Notes: generated by a model not told the origin, from the sequence alone. Shown: positions 26,080-35,350, counted from the stretch's first letter. The stretch: DNA of 64,000 nucleotides from Streptomyces sp. ITFR-21 (GCF_031844685.1 NZ_CP134605.1:2121001-2185000); one strand, 5' to 3'. A program made the numbers and translations.

Positions 26080-26480
26080 GGCTGCTCCGACTCCTCCGAA
26101 AGTCCGTCGCGTTGGCGACAAAACTACGCGGCTCGGCGGCTGTTCGGGGTACGTGCGGGCGGTGCGGAGGCGTATCTGCGGAGAAATCACCCTCTGGAAG
26201 TCGACATGTCGCCAGCATCGGCTGTCCTTGGCGTGATCACACCGCTTCCGGCGGAGCCGCGGCGGGCGGCCGCCGACTGCTCGGCCGCCCTTGCCGCACG
26301 CGACGGCGGACCGCCGGACGGCATGCCGCGCCGCCGGACCTGAGCCGCCGGCCGACCGGGCGGCCGTGGACGGCAGCAGGACACCGGCGCGACACCCGGC
26401 CGCGCCGACCGCCGCGGGCCGCCGGGCGCCCGACCGCGCGGACCGACCACCCCAGGCCGCGAGCCGCCCCCGGACGGCGG
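26080..26480. other. Gap between the two kinase genes
   Basis: This 401-nt stretch is upstream of pkaB and downstream of pkaA. The part next to pkaB (26090-26240) is less G+C-rich and probably holds the pkaB promoter. The gap means the two kinases are not a tight operon. No gene or clear hairpin is seen. Confidence 0.45.
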
Positions 26481-28226
26481 TCAGTCGTTGCCGCCCGCGT
26501 CGCCGGTGATCCGGGACGCCTGGTCCCACAGGGTGTTGACCCAGCCCGACGCCGCGTCCCACAGGTTGCGGGTACTGTCCACCCACTGCGGGAGCGGCGT
26601 GGTGTACCAGACGAGGACGAAGATCGCGACGAGGACCAGGATCACCACCAGGCAGCCCTTGAGGCAGCCCAGGCCCGGGATCTTCATTGGGTTGGCGCTG
26701 CCCCGGCTGCGCCCGCGGGGTTCACGCGGCTCGCGGCCCCTGGGCGGCTCGGGAGCCGGGGCGGGCGGGCGCGGGCGCTCGTACGGGCGGGGCTCGTACC
26801 GCTGCTGGCGGCCGGGCGGCTGGGGCGCGGGGCGGCGCTGCTGGGGCTGGGGCTGGGGCGGCCTGGGCTGCCGCTGGGGGTAGCCGTAGCCCTGGGCGCC
26901 CTGCCCCTGCTGCCCCTGCTGCGGGTACCCGTACGGCGGCGGCTGCTGCCCGTACCCCGGCGGCCGCTGCTGCTGGGGCGGCTGGGGCGGCTCGGGGGCC
27001 GGCTGGCGGCGCGGGCGGCGGCGCAGCGGGTCCAGCTCGGGCGGCAGCTGCTGCTGGACCTCGGTCTGCTCGTTGCGGTGGCGCGCCGCGCTCAGCTGCG
27101 ACTCCCACGGGTGCGGGCCCTGCGGCGGCTGCGGCGCGTCCCCGGGGGCGGCGGGCAGCACCCGGGTGCCGTCGGCGGCGGGCGCTTCGGACGGCAGGAC
27201 GCTGGTGGCCGCGTTCGGGTCGTGGCCGCCGTAGGAGGGACCGGCGGGGCCGGACGGCAGCACCTGGGTGGGGGCGGAGTCGGCGTCGGCGCCCGTACCG
27301 GGCACGAGGGTCGGCGCCGGGTCCGGGCCGAGCAGCGCGCCGACGCCGTACGCGGCCTCGGCCTGGGCCGGGGCGGCGTGCACACCGACCCCCGCCGCGA
27401 CCACCCGCAGCGCCCTGGCCAGGTTCTCCGCGCTGGGCCGCTCGCCGGGCTCCTTGCGCAGGCAGCGCTCGATGACCGTCCAGAGCGGCTCGGGGACGTT
27501 GCCGGGACGCTCGGGCACGTCGTTGAGGTGGTGGTGCAGCACCTCGATCGCGCTGTCGCCGCGGAACGGCGGCCGGCCCGTCACCAGCTCGTACAGCAGG
27601 ATGCCGGCGCCGTAGACGTCCACCGCCGAGGTCTGCGGGCGGCCCTGCGCCGACTCGGGCGCGACGTAGGCGGGGGTGCCGACGAACTCGTGGGTGCGGG
27701 TGACGCCCGGGGAGTCAGCGAGGCGCGCGATGCCGAAGTCGGTGAGCATCGGGTGCATCCGCTCGGTGCCGTCGTCGCCGACGACGGTGGCGATCAGCAC
27801 GTTGGCGGGCTTCAGGTCCCGGTGCACCACGCCGTCGGCGTGGCTGGCGGCGAGCGCGTCGGCGACGGCCGCGGTGAGCAGCGCCGCGCCGATCGGCGAG
27901 AAAGGGCCGTTGTCGCGCAGGTAGCGGTGCAGGTCGGGGCCGTCGATCAGGTCCATCACCAGGGCCAGCAGATCGCCCTCGACGACCAGGTCGCGGACCC
28001 GGACGATGTGCGGGTGGCGCAGCCTGACCAGCACCGAGCGCTCGCGCAGGAAGCGCATGACCACGTCCGGGTCGCCGGCCAGCTCCTCCTTGAGCACCTT
28101 GACCGCGACGGCCTCGCCGGGCACGACGGTGCCGTCCTCGGCGCGGATCCGCCCACGCCAGACGGTGCCCGTGGCGCCGCGTCCCAGCGGCTCCTCCAGG
28201 AGGTACTTGCTGCCTACCGGCCGCAC
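26481..28226 (-). CDS. pkaA: Receptor-type Ser/Thr protein kinase PkaA
   Basis: A 581-residue Hanks-type kinase. The kinase domain covers residues 8-280: LGRGATGTVWRG, K43 in AVKVL, catalytic loop HRDLKPANV (135-143), DFG 163-165, GTPAYVAPE. A long Pro/Gln-rich linker (residues about 330-510, with many PQPPQ and YGYPQ stretches) leads to a transmembrane helix at about 524-541 and a short extracellular tail of 40 residues (TTPLPQWVDSTRNLWDAASG...). The tail is too short to be a classical sensor domain. The gene is divergent from an FHA-FtsK ATPase gene. PkaA autophosphorylation on Ser/Thr is known for the S. coelicolor protein. The ATG at 28226 gives MRPVGSKYLLEEPLGRG. Confidence 0.9.
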   Translation of the reverse strand: MRPVGSKYLLEEPLGRGATGTVWRGRIRAEDGTVVPGEAVAVKVLKEELAGDPDVVMRFLRERSVLVRLRHPHIVRVRDLVVEGDLLALVMDLIDGPDLHRYLRDNGPFSPIGAALLTAAVADALAASHADGVVHRDLKPANVLIATVVGDDGTERMHPMLTDFGIARLADSPGVTRTHEFVGTPAYVAPESAQGRPQTSAVDVYGAGILLYELVTGRPPFRGDSAIEVLHHHLNDVPERPGNVPEPLWTVIERCLRKEPGERPSAENLARALRVVAAGVGVHAAPAQAEAAYGVGALLGPDPAPTLVPGTGADADSAPTQVLPSGPAGPSYGGHDPNAATSVLPSEAPAADGTRVLPAAPGDAPQPPQGPHPWESQLSAARHRNEQTEVQQQLPPELDPLRRRPRRQPAPEPPQPPQQQRPPGYGQQPPPYGYPQQGQQGQGAQGYGYPQRQPRPPQPQPQQRRPAPQPPGRQQRYEPRPYERPRPPAPAPEPPRGREPREPRGRSRGSANPMKIPGLGCLKGCLVVILVLVAIFVLVWYTTPLPQWVDSTRNLWDAASGWVNTLWDQASRITGDAGGND

Positions 28227-28842
28227 GTCATGCGCTCCCTAGCTGCGTAAAGCTGCGTACTGGCCCACAAGGGCCCGTCTGCCCCCGCCACCGGCGCCCA
28301 CCGGCGCCCACCGCCGGTCGCCGCCGGGCCTGTGCCGTACCACCCGTCACCGAGACCGGCTGGTTCCGGCAAGCGTAGTGCCGTCGGCCGCTCCCGCGGC
28401 GGCCCGACGGCACGACGGCCCGGAACGCGGGCGGCCCACGGCGACCGGTCCGCGGCCGGCGGCCGGCTGCCGGCCGGATCCGGACCGGTTGCCGACGGGA
28501 TCCGGACCGGTTGCCGGCCGGATCCGGCCAGCGGATCGGCCGCCGGCCCCCGGTAGGACGCGGCCTGCGGCCACGTGGTTGCCCCGCTGGTCGGCCGCCG
28601 GGGCCGGCCCCCGGTCCGCGCGGTGTTCGCCCGGTGTGCTCCGTTCGCTTCCCGACCGGGAAAGGGCATGGGATGATCACCCACCGACCGATCAAGATCA
28701 CCGGGGTCGGGACCGGCGACGGACTGTCAGTTGCGGGTGGGAGGATGCATCCGATGTACGTCGACGCGCCCGTGCGCGGCCGGCGAGCGGCCTCCGCTCC
28801 CGGCCGCCCGCCCGGGCCCGGGGAGAAGGGACCGCGGACGAG
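28227..28842. other. Divergent region between pkaA and the FHA-FtsK ATPase gene
   Basis: This 616-nt region must contain both promoters. It holds a 22-bp-period direct repeat at 28476-28527. The stretch at about 28620-28740 is less G+C-rich and probably contains the promoter of the rightward gene. I find no gene with protein-like content. Confidence 0.5.
28476..28527. repeat. 22-bp-period direct repeat in the pkaA/FHA-FtsK divergent region
   Basis: GGATCCGGACCGGTTGCCG occurs at 28476-28494 and 28498-28516, and GGATCCGG again at 28520-28527. The period is 22 bp, about two helical turns. Iterated binding sites are possible; a chance G+C-rich duplication is the alternative. Confidence 0.75.
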
Positions 28843-31800
28843 ATGCAGATCCGGCTGACCGTCCTCGGGCCGCGCAGCGGCCGGACCGCACGCGGCTGCG
28901 ACGTGCTCATCACCGCGCCCGCGGGCGCGGAACTGGGCACGGTGGCCGGGGCACTCGCCTCCGCCGCCGGGTCGGGCCAGCCCGGCGGCCGGTCCGCCGG
29001 CACCTCCGTGGTGCTCTACGCGGACACCCGGCGGCTCGCCCCCACCACGGTCCTCGGCGTGCCGCCGCTGGTGGACGGGGCGCTGGTGTCGCTGCACGGC
29101 CCCGCCGAGCCGTACGGCGAGGGCGGCGGACACGCCGACCACGGCCAGTACGGCCGGTTCGGGCAGTACGGCCGCCCGCCGGCCGAACTCCCCCGGCTGC
29201 ACGTGGTGGGCGGCCCCGACGCGGGCGGCGTCCACCTGCTGCCCGGCGGCCGGGCCCGGATCGGCCGCTCGGCGGACGCGGACGTGCCGCTGGACGACCC
29301 GGACGTCTCCCGGCTGCACTGCGAGGTCGTGGTCGGCCCGGACGGCGAGGTCACGGTGGCCGACCTCGACTCCACCAACGGCACCACGCTGTCGGGCCGC
29401 GCGGTCGGGGCGCGGCCGGTGGCGTTCCCGCCGGGGGCGCTGCTGGGCATCGGCGAGTCCACGCTGCGGCTCACCGCCCCGCACACCCCCGAGCCCGCCC
29501 CGCTGCCCTCGGTGCCCGACGCCGAAGGCCACCTGCGGGTGTCGCTGCGGGAGGAGTCCTGGCCGCCCGCGTCCGGAAACCCCGTCTCCGCCGCGGAGCC
29601 GGCGGCCTTCGAGCGGGGCCCGGCCGGCCCGGCGCAGGCGGCGGACGCCGAGGACCGGCGCCGGGCCACCGGGGAGCGGCCCATCGGCGGCGGTCCCGGC
29701 CCGGAGGCGGACCGGCCGCGGGTGGTGGGCGCCATAGGCGCCTGGGCGAAGCGGCGGCTCGGCGCGGGCCGCGAGGACTCCACGGGGCCGTCGGCGGCCG
29801 ACGACGGCGAGGCGGAGTCGCTGCGGGGGCGCTGGCCGGATCCCGCAGCCGTACTGCTGACCGCGCTCGGCCCCGGGCGGCGGCTGTGGGAGCGCGGGCC
29901 GGGCCACCCGGACGCGCTGACGGTACGGCTCGGGACCGCGGACCTCCTCACCGAGGACGGCGCCCGGCGGTTGCCGGACGTGCCCTTCGCGGTCGACCTG
30001 CGGGCACCGGAGACCTCCGCGCTGACCCTGGCCGGGCCGCGCCCCCGGCTCGCCGGACTCGCGCGGGCGGTACTGGCCCAGCTCTGCGCGCTGCACTCCC
30101 CCGCGACCCTGGAGATCGTGCTGATCAGCGCGGACCGGACGCGCGGCGCGGACCAGCGGGCCGAGGAGTGGTCCTGGCTCAACTGGCTGCCGCACCTGCG
30201 GCCGGGGCACGGCCAGGACTGCCGGCTGCTGCTGGCCTTCGACCGCGACCAGGCCGAGGCCCGCACCACCGAACTCACCCGCCGGCTCGAGTCCGGGCCG
30301 CTCGGCCCCCGCTGGGCCACCGCCCCGGCCGCCGCGGTCGCCGCCGCCGCGGCGGCCCACGAGGGCCCGTACACCCTGCTGGTCATCGACGGCGACCCCG
30401 GTTCGGTCCCGCTGCGCGACACCGCCGTCCGCCTGGCCGCCGCCGGCCCCGCCGCCGGCGTCCACGTGCTGTGCCTCACCGAGACCGGCGAGCGCCCGGT
30501 CATCACCACCGGCCTGCTCGCCCGGCTTTCCGGCGACGTGTCGACCACCCTGCGCATAGGCCCGGCGCAGGCCCCGCCCGCCACGGGCCACGACGGGACC
30601 GGCAGCCGCACGGACCCCGCGGGCGCCGCGGGGCCGGACGCCGGCGCGGGAGCGGACGCCGGCGCGGGAGCGGACGCCGGCGCGGCGGCGGACCGGTCCG
30701 GGCGACCCGGCGGCGGCCGGGCGGGGACGTCGGCGGACCCGGCCGGGCCCGACGGCCGTACGGGTCCTGGCGGCCGCGGCGAAGCCGGGGCCGCGGCGGA
30801 CGCGGACCGGGCGGGCGGACGCGACGGACACGGGCCCGCGGGGCCGGCCGCCGGGGCGGGAGTGCCCGGCCGGCCGCGGGACCCCGAGGGCCGGCCGGCC
30901 GACACGGACCGTACCGGCACTCCGCGGCAGCCCGCCGACGGGCCCGCGCCGGTCCCGGTCAGCCCGCCGCAGGGCGTCGTGGTGGACGCCGTGTCCGCCG
31001 CCTGGGCGGAGCACTTCGCCCGCGCGCTGGCACCGCTGCGGGAGGCCGACCCGCAGGCGGGCGGTACCCGGTCGCGGCACGCGCTGCCCGCGACCGTACG
31101 GCTGCTGGACGAGCTGGATCTCGCGCTCGCGACGCCTGCGAAGATCGCCGCGCGCTGGGCGGAGGCGCCGGCCGCCGGAGCGGGAGCCGGAGCGGTGCTG
31201 GGAGTAGGCGCCGCCGGCCGGGTCGCGGTGGATTTGGTCGCCGAGGGGCCGCACGTGGTGGTGGGCGGGGCGCCCGGCGCCGGGAAGACCGAGCTGCTGC
31301 GCTCCCTCGCCGCCTCGCTCGCCGCGGCCGACCGGCCGGACCGGCTCGCCCTGGTGCTGGTGGACGGCGCCGGGCAGGAGCGCGGCGAGGGCCTGCTGGC
31401 CTGCGCCGACCTGCCGCACGTCTCGACGCATCTGGTGGCCTCCGACCCGGTGCGGATGCGGGAATTCGCCCAGGCGCTGACCGCGGAGCTGAAGCGGCGC
31501 GCCGAGGTGCTCGGCGGCCGGGGGTTCGCCGCCTGGCACGCCGACCGGCTGGTCGCGGCGGCCATCCCGCACCAGGGCGGCGCGGACGACCGCAAGCCCG
31601 GCGCGCCGGACGCCGCCCGCTGGGTGGACATCCCCAGCGAGGGCACCGGCCCGCGGGTCCCCGCCGCCCCCTGGCCCGCGCCGGCCGTCCCCGCCGCCGC
31701 CCTCCCCCGGCTGGTGGTGATCGTGGACGACTTCGACGCCCTGGTGGCGCCCGCCCTCGGCAGCCCGGGGCGGCCCGCGGCGGGCAGCGTCGTACGGGCA

Positions 31801-32361
31801 CTGGAAACCGTCGCGCGGGAGGGCGAACGGCTCGGTGTGCACCTGGTGTCCGCCACCGGGCGCCCGGAGCGGACGGCCGGTACGGACGTCGACGACCGGG
31901 CCCGGCTGCGGATCGCGCTGCGGACGCCGGACCCGGAGTCGGCCGCGCTGCTGGTGCACGTGGAGGATCCCGCGACACTGGACGACAGCGTGCCGGGCCG
32001 GGCCTATCTGCGGCGTCCCGGAGGTGCCGTAACGGTCTTTCAGGCCGCCCGGGTCAGCGCCCGCATCCCGCGTACGGCGACGCTGCGGCCGACCGTGGTG
32101 GCGCTGGAGTGGGAGCGGATGGGCGATCCGCCGGCCCGCCGCCAGGTGCGGGAACTCGGCAACGGGCCGACCGACCTGGCGCTGCTGGCCAGCGCGCTGG
32201 AGCGGGCGGCGGAGTCCACCGCGGCCGAGTCCGCGGCCGGGCAGGCCGCCACCGGGTCCGCATCCCGGTCCGCCGCCCGGTCCGGCCCGGCGGCGGATTC
32301 CGCCGACGCCCGGGAAAAAGGCACCCTCTCCGCCATTTCCCGGGCAACCCCGCTCATCTGA
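28843..32361 (+). CDS. FHA domain-containing FtsK/SpoIIIE-type ATPase (EccC-like)
   Basis: About 1172 residues. Residues 1-115 form an EssC/EccC-type N-terminal region. An FHA domain at about 118-212 carries the phospho-Thr-binding signatures GRSADADVPLDDPDVSRLHC and DLDSTNGTTL. An FtsK-like segment without an obvious Walker A follows (about 370-560). Next is an Ala/Gly/Asp-rich linker at about 590-700 (GADAGAGADAGAA). The intact motor has Walker A GGAPGAGKTE near residue 810 and Walker B LVVIVDDFDAL near 960. FtsK/EccC ATPases pump DNA or secrete type VII substrates. No WXG100 or other type VII gene is adjacent. It is divergent from two Ser/Thr kinase genes, which suggests regulation through phospho-Thr. 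No transmembrane helix is evident, unlike classical EccC. The ATG at 28843 is chosen because family-like sequence begins there. Confidence 0.82.
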   Translation: MQIRLTVLGPRSGRTARGCDVLITAPAGAELGTVAGALASAAGSGQPGGRSAGTSVVLYADTRRLAPTTVLGVPPLVDGALVSLHGPAEPYGEGGGHADHGQYGRFGQYGRPPAELPRLHVVGGPDAGGVHLLPGGRARIGRSADADVPLDDPDVSRLHCEVVVGPDGEVTVADLDSTNGTTLSGRAVGARPVAFPPGALLGIGESTLRLTAPHTPEPAPLPSVPDAEGHLRVSLREESWPPASGNPVSAAEPAAFERGPAGPAQAADAEDRRRATGERPIGGGPGPEADRPRVVGAIGAWAKRRLGAGREDSTGPSAADDGEAESLRGRWPDPAAVLLTALGPGRRLWERGPGHPDALTVRLGTADLLTEDGARRLPDVPFAVDLRAPETSALTLAGPRPRLAGLARAVLAQLCALHSPATLEIVLISADRTRGADQRAEEWSWLNWLPHLRPGHGQDCRLLLAFDRDQAEARTTELTRRLESGPLGPRWATAPAAAVAAAAAAHEGPYTLLVIDGDPGSVPLRDTAVRLAAAGPAAGVHVLCLTETGERPVITTGLLARLSGDVSTTLRIGPAQAPPATGHDGTGSRTDPAGAAGPDAGAGADAGAGADAGAAADRSGRPGGGRAGTSADPAGPDGRTGPGGRGEAGAAADADRAGGRDGHGPAGPAAGAGVPGRPRDPEGRPADTDRTGTPRQPADGPAPVPVSPPQGVVVDAVSAAWAEHFARALAPLREADPQAGGTRSRHALPATVRLLDELDLALATPAKIAARWAEAPAAGAGAGAVLGVGAAGRVAVDLVAEGPHVVVGGAPGAGKTELLRSLAASLAAADRPDRLALVLVDGAGQERGEGLLACADLPHVSTHLVASDPVRMREFAQALTAELKRRAEVLGGRGFAAWHADRLVAAAIPHQGGADDRKPGAPDAARWVDIPSEGTGPRVPAAPWPAPAVPAAALPRLVVIVDDFDALVAPALGSPGRPAAGSVVRALETVAREGERLGVHLVSATGRPERTAGTDVDDRARLRIALRTPDPESAALLVHVEDPATLDDSVPGRAYLRRPGGAVTVFQAARVSARIPRTATLRPTVVALEWERMGDPPARRQVRELGNGPTDLALLASALERAAESTAAESAAGQAATGSASRSAARSGPAADSADAREKGTLSAISRATPLI

Positions 32362-32376
32362 GGGGTAATCGGGTAA

Positions 32377-32408
32377 GTAAACAACCAATCAACGGCGGCC
32401 GTGTTTAC
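32377..32408. promoter_or_regulatory. Possible operator upstream of the ABC transporter genes
   Basis: The inverted repeat GTAAACA (32377-32383) and TGTTTAC (32402-32408) is separated by 18 nt, in a locally A+T-rich stretch. It lies about 110 nt before the solute-binding protein start, a plausible place for a sugar regulator. No regulator gene is adjacent, so this is speculative. Confidence 0.35.
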
Positions 32409-32518
32409 CCCGAGATCACGGCATGGTCACGATGGCTCGCGCACTCCCGCGCACTCTCTTGCGGGCGAGTTCACCCGGGCGTAGGAACGGACGCCACGGG
32501 ACTGAGGGGATGACACAA

Positions 32519-33934
32519 ATGGCCGCGTCATTAAGGAAAAGCACTCGCACGAATCCAGCACACCGCACCGGCGCCACCCGGACCGCACGCATTGCGCTCG
32601 CCGTACTCGCCGGCTGCGCGCTGGCGTTCACCACGGCCGCCTGCGGCGGCGGGGGCCCGGCGTCCGGGGGCCCGGCACCGTCGGCGTCCACGGCCCCCGC
32701 CGGGGGCGGGCTGCAACTCCCGGACCTGCACGGCCAGAAGGTCGAGGTGGCCGCCGTGTGGACCGGCCCCGAGCAGCAGAACTTCCAGAAGGTGCTGGAC
32801 GAGTTCGACCGGCGCACCGGCGCGAAGACCACCTTCGTACCGACCGGCGACAGCCAGTCCACCTTCCTGGGGACGAAGATCGAGGGCGGCGCTCCGCCCG
32901 ACGTGGCCTTCCTCGCCCAGAACGGCGTCCTGCACCAATTCGCCGACAAGGGCTGGCTGAAACCGCTCGGCCCGCAGGCGCGGGCGCAACTGGACAAGAA
33001 CTTCTCACCGGGCTGGCAGAAACTCGGCGCCTGGAAGGGCACCCCGTACGGCGTGTACGCGAAGGTCTCGAACAAGTCGATGATCTGGTACAATACCGCG
33101 GCCTTCGAGAATGCCGGCGCAACCGTGCCCACGACATGGGCGGAGTTCCTGAAGACCGCGGAAACCGTGTTCGAATCGGGCACCCCGCCGGTGTCGATCG
33201 GCGGCGGTGACGGCTGGACGCTCACCGACTGGTTCGAGAACATCTACCTCTCGCAGGCCGGCCCGGAGAAATACGACCGGTTGGCCGCGCACCGGATCAA
33301 GTGGACCGATCCTTCGGTGAGAACCGCGCTCGCCACCCTGGCCCAGCTCTTCGGCAGCAGGGACCTGATCGCGGGCGGTACCGGCGGCGCGCTCGCCGCC
33401 GACTTCCCGAAGTCCGTCACGACGGTCTTCACCGGCAATCCGCCCGGCGCGGCGATGGTCTACGAGGCCGACTTCGTCTCGGCGTTCATCTCCGCCAACA
33501 CCAAGGCGAAGGTCGGCACCGACGCCAAGGAGTTCCCGTTCCCCGCGGTCGGCACCGGCAAGCCGCCGGTGGTCAGCGGCGGCGACGTCGGCGTCGCGCT
33601 GAAGGACACCCCCGGCGCGCAGGCGCTGCTGACCTTCGTCGCCTCCACCGACGCGGCCAGGATCTGGGCGCAGGGCGGCGGTTACCTCTCGCCGAACAAG
33701 TCGCTGGACCCGGCGGCGTACCCGGACGACGTCCAGCGCGACATCGCCACGTCGCTGATCGCCTCCGGCGACGACTTCCGGTTCGACATGTCCGACCAGG
33801 CGCCGGCCGCGTTCGGCGGCACCAAGGGCGAGGGCGAGTGGAAGGACCTGCAGGACTTCCTGGCCAAGCCGTCCGACGTGGCGGGCGCGCAGGCCGAACT
33901 GGAAGCGGACGCGGCCAAGGCGTACGGGAGCTGA
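32519..33934 (+). CDS. Sugar ABC transporter substrate-binding lipoprotein
   Basis: About 471 residues, cluster B type extracellular solute-binding protein (MalE/CUT1-like). The lipoprotein signal peptide is RIALAVLAGCALAFTTAACG, with the lipobox ending in the modified cysteine of TAAC. A Gly/Pro/Ser-rich linker follows. The mature part has KVEVAAVWTGPEQQNFQKVL, GGAPPDVAFLAQNG, YNTAAFENAGATVPTTWAEF and DVGVALKDTPGAQALLTFVA, all typical of CUT1 binding proteins. The ATG at 32519 has GAGGGG at a proper 9-nt spacing; an upstream ATG at 32510 overlaps that site. It is the first gene of a binding protein-permease-permease operon. The ligand is an oligosaccharide of unknown identity. Confidence 0.88.
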   Translation: MAASLRKSTRTNPAHRTGATRTARIALAVLAGCALAFTTAACGGGGPASGGPAPSASTAPAGGGLQLPDLHGQKVEVAAVWTGPEQQNFQKVLDEFDRRTGAKTTFVPTGDSQSTFLGTKIEGGAPPDVAFLAQNGVLHQFADKGWLKPLGPQARAQLDKNFSPGWQKLGAWKGTPYGVYAKVSNKSMIWYNTAAFENAGATVPTTWAEFLKTAETVFESGTPPVSIGGGDGWTLTDWFENIYLSQAGPEKYDRLAAHRIKWTDPSVRTALATLAQLFGSRDLIAGGTGGALAADFPKSVTTVFTGNPPGAAMVYEADFVSAFISANTKAKVGTDAKEFPFPAVGTGKPPVVSGGDVGVALKDTPGAQALLTFVASTDAARIWAQGGGYLSPNKSLDPAAYPDDVQRDIATSLIASGDDFRFDMSDQAPAAFGGTKGEGEWKDLQDFLAKPSDVAGAQAELEADAAKAYGS

Positions 33935-33940
33935 GGCCGG

Positions 33941-35350
33941 ATGGCTGACGCCTCCGTCCCGGGCGCGGGGGGCGGCATCACCGGTGCCGCCCCGGCCGTC
34001 CCCGCCGCGCCGGACCCGATCGACGGGCCCGGCGCCGGCCGCCGCCCGGTCCGCACCCGCCGCGGCGTCCTGGGCACCAGGCCCTGGGTCGCCGCCCTCT
34101 TCCTGCTGCCCGCGCTGGTCCTGCTGGGCGCGCTGGTGGCCTACCCGATCGGCTTCACCGTCTACCGCAGCCTGTTCGACGCCGACGGCAGCGGCTTCGT
34201 CGGGCTGCGGAACTTCGGCACCGTCTTCACCGACCACGGCATCCTCACCGCGGTCCGCAACAACGCGATCTGGGTGGCGGTGGCACCGACCGTGACGACC
34301 GCGCTCGGCCTGGTCTTCGCGGTGCTGACCGAACGGGTCCGCTGGGGAACGGCGTTCAAGCTGGTCGTCTTCATGCCGATGGCGATCTCGATGCTGGCCG
34401 CCGGCATCATCTTCCGACTGGTCTACGAGCAGGACCCGTCGCGCGGCGTCGCCAACGCGGTGGTGGTCGCGGTGCACGACACCTTCACCGACGCCTCCGC
34501 CTACCCCGGGGCCCGGCCGCGCCCGGACAGCGATCTCAGGCCGACGGCGGGCGGCTCGTACACCTCCGCCTCGGCGGCGGACACCGGCACCTCCGCGGAT
34601 CTGCCGCTGGTCGGCATCCCGCAGAACAAGCTGCCGGCCGGTGCCCGGCAGGCCCGGCCCGCCACGCCGCGGCCGGACGCGGTGACCGGCACCGTATGGC
34701 TGGACTTCCGGCCCGGCGGCACCGGGAGGGCCGGGGTGATCGACCCCGGTGAGAGGGCGCTGTCCGGGGTGAGGGTGCAGGCGGTGAGGGACGGCAAGGT
34801 GATCGCCTCGGCCACGTCCGGCCGGGACGGCACCTACACGCTGCCGGCAAGGGCCGCCGGGGCCCGGCTGCGGCTGCCCGCCTCCAACTTCTCCGGTGCG
34901 TACGGCGGCGTCGACTGGCTCGGCCCGGACCTGGTCACCCCGTCGATCATCGCCTCCTACGTGTGGATGTGGGCGGGCTTCGCGATGGTGCTGATCGCGG
35001 CGGGCCTGGCCGGGGTGCCCCGCGAACTCCTGGAGCAGGCACGGGTGGACGGCGCCGGCGAGTGGCAGGTCTTCCGCCGGATCACGGTGCCGCTGCTCGC
35101 GCCGGTGCTGGTCGTGGTGACGGTCACCCTGATGATCAACGTGCTGAAGGTCTTCGACCTCGTGTACATCATCGCGCCGGGCAACACCCAGTCCGACGCG
35201 AACGTGCTGGCCCTCCAGCTCTACCTGTCGTCCTTCGGCGGCGGCGACGACCAGGGCGTCGGCAGCGCGATCGGTGTGATCCTGCTGCTGCTCGTCCTGC
35301 CCGTCATGGTCTTCAACATCCGGCGGCTGCGCAGGGAGGGGCGGCGATGA
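33941..35350 (+). CDS. ABC transporter permease (MalF-like) with an inserted Cna-B-like domain
   Basis: A 469-residue inner-membrane permease starting 6 nt after the binding-protein stop. Transmembrane helices lie near 48-70, 105-128 and 138-160. About 170 residues are then inserted (165-335) before the last three helices. The coupling helix with the EAA motif is at 362-386 (ELLEQARVDGAGEWQVFRRI). The insertion includes a Cna-B/SdrD-like module: TVWLDFRPGG, ALSGVRVQAVRDGKVIASAT and SGRDGTYTLPA. By topology it faces outward. Ordinary CUT1 permeases are about 300 residues, so this is an unusual extracellular domain. The downstream permease start overlaps its stop (ATGA). Confidence 0.88.
   Translation: MADASVPGAGGGITGAAPAVPAAPDPIDGPGAGRRPVRTRRGVLGTRPWVAALFLLPALVLLGALVAYPIGFTVYRSLFDADGSGFVGLRNFGTVFTDHGILTAVRNNAIWVAVAPTVTTALGLVFAVLTERVRWGTAFKLVVFMPMAISMLAAGIIFRLVYEQDPSRGVANAVVVAVHDTFTDASAYPGARPRPDSDLRPTAGGSYTSASAADTGTSADLPLVGIPQNKLPAGARQARPATPRPDAVTGTVWLDFRPGGTGRAGVIDPGERALSGVRVQAVRDGKVIASATSGRDGTYTLPARAAGARLRLPASNFSGAYGGVDWLGPDLVTPSIIASYVWMWAGFAMVLIAAGLAGVPRELLEQARVDGAGEWQVFRRITVPLLAPVLVVVTVTLMINVLKVFDLVYIIAPGNTQSDANVLALQLYLSSFGGGDDQGVGSAIGVILLLLVLPVMVFNIRRLRREGRR

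Noticed and set aside
32416..33243. Minus-strand frame opposite the solute-binding protein gene
   Set aside because: The plus strand carries a lipobox and CUT1 binding-protein motifs; the opposite frame has no recognisable domain.
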